Assembly (NCBI GenBank): GCA_006176705.1
Contig: QRFJ01000479.1
Location: 346,382-410,381, forward strand
Source of the DNA: Cocos nucifera
Lineage: Eukaryota > Streptophyta > Magnoliopsida > Arecales > Arecaceae
Length of the DNA stretch: 64,000 nt
Direction of reading: 5' to 3'
The notes beneath the pieces were generated by a model. The model was not told where the DNA came from. It did no database searches and saw only the letters and a program-made list of their open reading frames with translations. Shown here piece by piece: positions 60,763 through 64,000 of the stretch. Each line of letters opens with the position of its first letter. The first letter of the stretch is position 1. Made by a program: the position numbers and the translations under genes.

Positions 60763-61490
60763 TTGTAAGACTTTCTTCTCAAGCTTGATTTACTTTTCAA
60801 TGCCGCTATCTTGAATAAACTATTTTTCAAGAAAGATGGCATGTCAACTCATAATCACATTGTGATCTTTTGGAATGTAGAAATAATATCCTAATGACAC
60901 TTTAGGATATCCTATAAATCGAGCTCTAAAGGACCTTAAGTCTAACTTGTCCGTTTATTATCTTTTGACATGAGTCGGACAATCCCAAATTCTGAGATGA
61001 CTCAGACTTGATTTCTTACCATGCCATATCTCATACGGTGTGGTAGAAATAGTTTCAGAAGAAATCCTATTCAGTAAGTATATTGCAGTTAATATACTAT
61101 GTCCCCAAAAAAAATCAGGAAGGTTTGTGAAGCTCATCATGGATCGGACCATATCTAATAGGGTCTGGTTCCTCCATTTTGAAACCCCATTGAGTTGAGG
61201 TATTTTAGGTGGAGTCCATTGAGAGACTATGCCATTTTTCTTAAGATAGTCCAGGAATTTTCCGACTAAGATATTCACCTCCTCGATCTGATCGAAGAAT
61301 CTTAATGGGTTTTTCAGTTTGCTTTTCTTCTTCATGTCTGAATTTCTTAAACTTTTCAAAAGCTACAAACTTGTGTCTCATAAGATATACGTACCCATAT
61401 CTAGATAAATCATCGATAAAGGTTATGAAGTAGATAAAGTTGCTTCTAGCTGGCACATCAAATGGGCTGCACACATCAGTATGTACTAGG
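60763..61490 (-). pseudogene. N3 integrase, truncated at its start
   Basis: Core from LVHTDVCSPFDVPARSNF at the break, DDLSRYGYVYLMRHK, then NGVSKWRNQTLLDM: the catalytic glutamate found in N1 (SEWRN) is lysine. Stop TAG at 60820-60822 in FLEK*FIQ. The zinc-binding part is absent, cut off at 61490. Confidence 0.9.
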
Positions 61491-62560
61491 AAGAATTGAT
61501 CTAAAATTGAGAAAATTTCAATCTAAGGAATATTTATAAAGTATTGAAGTTCGGACTTGGATAGCCATATTAAGGTCTAAGTGGTTTGATAACACAATTA
61601 AGAGTGGTTGTAGGATGGGATCTATATTAAGTGCTTAAATTTTGTACCGAAATCTAAAGGAATGAAGTTCTGGTGTAAGGATTTGAATCACATGAATGAT
61701 GATCAGCTAAGATCTAATTAGGCTCGTGTTAGAGTCTGGTTGAGTGCTAAACCCGATGGTTCTAGCTCAATAATTTGGTATCTAGGTAAGTTTGGCATAT
61801 ACGCGACTGTTTTTAATTGATGAGCTATTCGACTCGAATGCATTCTTATCGAGTTAATGGCATTCCCTGCACCGGTCTCACTTACCTGGGCTATATTTTT
61901 GTTAGCTAGTCCTGATCTGAGGTGACAATATCTGAGCTAACCGCATGCACTAGTTGAGTCATAATAGTTATGACTATGTCAAGTCTGTTATGAGACATAA
62001 AATTTTTCGTAAAGAAAGATTAAGTCTAAGGTCTTCACACCATTGTAGGTATGCAGGCTTCCTGGGGTTGATTATTCTTGAACTGATTATAGTGGTTCAG
62101 TTGCATCAGAGTGCAATCATGTCTATTAGGCCATTGGATTCTATGGGCTGGAGGATGGATTGGCTCAATATTCTGGATATGGGAGAGACTCAATTAGAAA
62201 TCCATCATGCCAAATGGTGGATTGACGTTAATCTAGAAGTGGATCAATTTTCGGGCAGATGAGATTCATGAATTAAAGACCAAATTTTTTGGTATGCACA
62301 TATTAGAAATCATTCAGAAAACGAGTTTGTTTCACCCATTGAGCTAACCATCATTAACTATTAAATTAGGTGAGGTCGATGAGTCAGTTTGTGGGACCTA
62401 GCATCACCAGAAATCATTAATCATTGAAGATTTTTGCATCTCTATAGAGGGAGTGTAGGGATCAAAATAGTGAAACTAATTTATTTAAAAAAAATTTTTA
62501 AATAAATTGGTCAAGTCTTAATTATATATATCAAAAACTTTGACCTCTCTATAGAAAAAT
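61491..62560 (+). other. N4 leader, 5'-truncated
   Basis: Plus-strand counterpart of the N1 leader (inverted match from about 18900 downwards). LTR and primer site are missing at its left end. ORF 61954-62262 is leader sequence. Confidence 0.75.
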
Positions 62561-63340
62561 ATCTGCATCCAATCACTAACACGTATCCTAGACCCATAGA
62601 TTGATCGAACTTAATTATAAGAATTGGCTCAAAACTTAAAATCATTTTGGATTCAAGAAGTTAACTCATGTATTGGACCAGGACTCACTTACAGTCATAT
62701 ACCGTGAACAGAGGTATCTCTTGATAAGTGGACGGACGAAGATAATAAGTCAGATATTACATGTTGACTCGATGTTGATGAGCTTAGCACCAATATGAAG
62801 ATATCAAAGACTGTCCACCAATGTTGGCTCACCTATAAGGGTTTGGTGAATGAAGTCGCAGCCAGTAATCAAGTCATAAATGACTATTCAAGTCTAAATG
62901 CATAGATGGGCAGTCAATATAAGATCATTGTCTGATGATGATCAAGGGTTTGAAGAGCTTGAGAAGCTGGGTGAAGTTGAACCTGGATCTGTAGAATGAT
63001 ATAATTCTACAATCTTTGACTTGCATATGACATTATCAATGATACGATATGCATAAACTTCAAAATTTTCTGACCGAGCTTATGAACATGCTGGTTGCTG
63101 CTGAGCTTTCTATGAAAGGTTCTAAAGGCTCAGTGCTTTCTATGGAATGAACTTCTTCTAAGAGAAAGTCTTTTGAAAAGAAAAAGAAGGCAAAAGATGG
63201 AAAGAGGAAAGAAGAAAAAGATAGAGCTGAAGAAGAAGGCCACTAACAAAGAAAAGTATTTTCATTGCAACACTGATGGCCATTGGAAGTGGAACTATCC
63301 TACATACTTAGCCACCCTAAAGAATAAGAAGGAGGCAGGT
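62561..63340 (+). pseudogene. N4 gag
   Basis: Starts at ISASNH-like sequence; the expected ATG is ATC at 62561-62563. NYKNWLK, then decayed YYMLG-like and LTHVLDQD pieces; lysine-rich tract and a KEKYFHCNTDGHWKWNYP knuckle (first and last cysteines are tyrosines) at about 63250-63300. Runs in frame into protease. Confidence 0.85.
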
Positions 63341-63352
63341 CCTTCTGGAGGT

Positions 63353-64000
63353 ATGCTCGTTATTGAGTCTAACCTTACGATTTCTTTTACATCCAGTTGG
63401 ATGCTTGACTCTAGTTCTAGTGCTTATTTGTGCATTTCTATGCAGGATCTTGAGGATAACGGGAGGCTGAGGGATGGTGAGATGATCCTGCACGATAGAA
63501 ATGGAGCAAGAGTTGCTGCTGTGGCTGTAGGAACATACCCTCTTTGACTACTATCTGGTTTAAACTTAGTATTAAAAGATTGTTATTATGTGCTTGTAGC
63601 AAGTAGGAATTTGATTTTTGTTTCATGCCTAGCACAAGAAAGCTATGTAATTAGTTTTCTTAAGGATCATTATAACATTCTTTATGAAAGAAATAAAATT
63701 GCAAGTGGTTTTCTTATTAATAGTCTTTTACCAGTTACATATTAATGTATCTATTTTTAATATCGAGCAAAATGTGAATGCCATGAAACGACCAAGGGAT
63801 AGTCCAAACGATAGATATCTATGGCACCGAAGACTAGGTCATATAGCAGAAGATAGGATTAACAAATTAGAGAAAATTGGACTATTGAGTTGTTGACTTC
63901 CAAATATATCAATTTTTATGAATCTTGTCTTCACATGGAAAATGACTAAGCTCTCTTTTATAGACTGGGGAAAGGGCATGGATCTTCTTGCCAGTTACAC
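63353..64000 (+). pseudogene. N4 protease and integrase start
   Basis: LVIESNLTISFTSSWMLDSS: the protease DSG is DSS, an active-site glycine change. Then a stop near 63545, the pre-integrase YLWHRRLGHIAEDRINKLEK and a decayed C-x2-C stretch. Follows to GMDLLAS at the window edge, i.e. the codons just before the HTD core. Confidence 0.87.

Larger units (their letters stand above)
56720..61490 (-). mobile_element. N3: minus-strand Ty1/copia, 3' half
   Basis: 3' LTR 56720-58998, then RNase H, RT and integrase on the minus strand up to 61490, where the sequence changes to the 5' leader of a plus-strand copy. A possible target duplication GTATC lies at 56715-56719; its partner is outside the window. 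Same family as N1 and N2; TATATAAA-type LTR (57277-57284) groups it with N2. Confidence 0.9.

Overview
The window is plant nuclear DNA made almost entirely of LTR retrotransposons stacked inside one another. I found no ordinary host gene, rRNA, tRNA or CRISPR array. The tRNA-iMet-type primer sites, Ty1/copia polyproteins, a Tat-like Ty3/gypsy 3' end and an intron-bearing antisense 'putative plant transposon' gene point to an angiosperm. The antisense protein resembles, from memory, predicted proteins of palms such as oil palm. That assignment is an inference and could not be searched.

Layout. 1-5259: the 3' end of a plus-strand Tat-like Ty3/gypsy element, with two decayed antisense genes (634-1494 and 1601-3663), a polypurine tract and an LTR at 4294-5259. 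5277-36642: a 5'-truncated plus-strand copia element, P1. Inside its reverse transcriptase sits a minus-strand copia element X (6934-30527, LTRs about 2.8 kb, target duplication GATAG). Inside X sits Y, an opposite-oriented solo LTR of X's own family (10692-23810). Inside Y sits N1 (11756-21988), a minus-strand copia element of P1's family with target duplication GAGAT. The 3' LTR of P1 is split by Z (32111-35103), a probable Ty3/gypsy solo LTR.

36643-56719: a tandem array of a roughly 1.15-kb unit with weak similarity to CACTA-type (PF03004-like) transposase exons. It is split by R (37659-55022), a copia-like element without pol. R is split just after its primer site by N2 (39223-51912), and N2 is split in its YMDD catalytic codons by the solo LTR S1 (42494-44779). 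56720-64000: N3 (minus), cut off inside integrase at 61490, followed head-to-head by the 5' half of a plus-strand copy, N4, which leaves the window.

Most junctions were fixed by target-site duplications and by restored reading frames across the insertions, so the relative order of insertion is readable: P1, then X, then Y, then N1; and R, then N2, then S1. The P1/N1/N2/S1/N3/N4 family (LTR about 2.27 kb) was active repeatedly at this locus. Every coding region is damaged, mostly by stops that fit C-to-T decay plus small indels; none is expected to be functional. The most unusual signals are a stop codon at one integrase/RT position in all four copies that reach it, the intron-containing antisense gene with its own TATA box, three conserved palindromes in the X-family LTR, and two independent breakpoints at one integrase codon.
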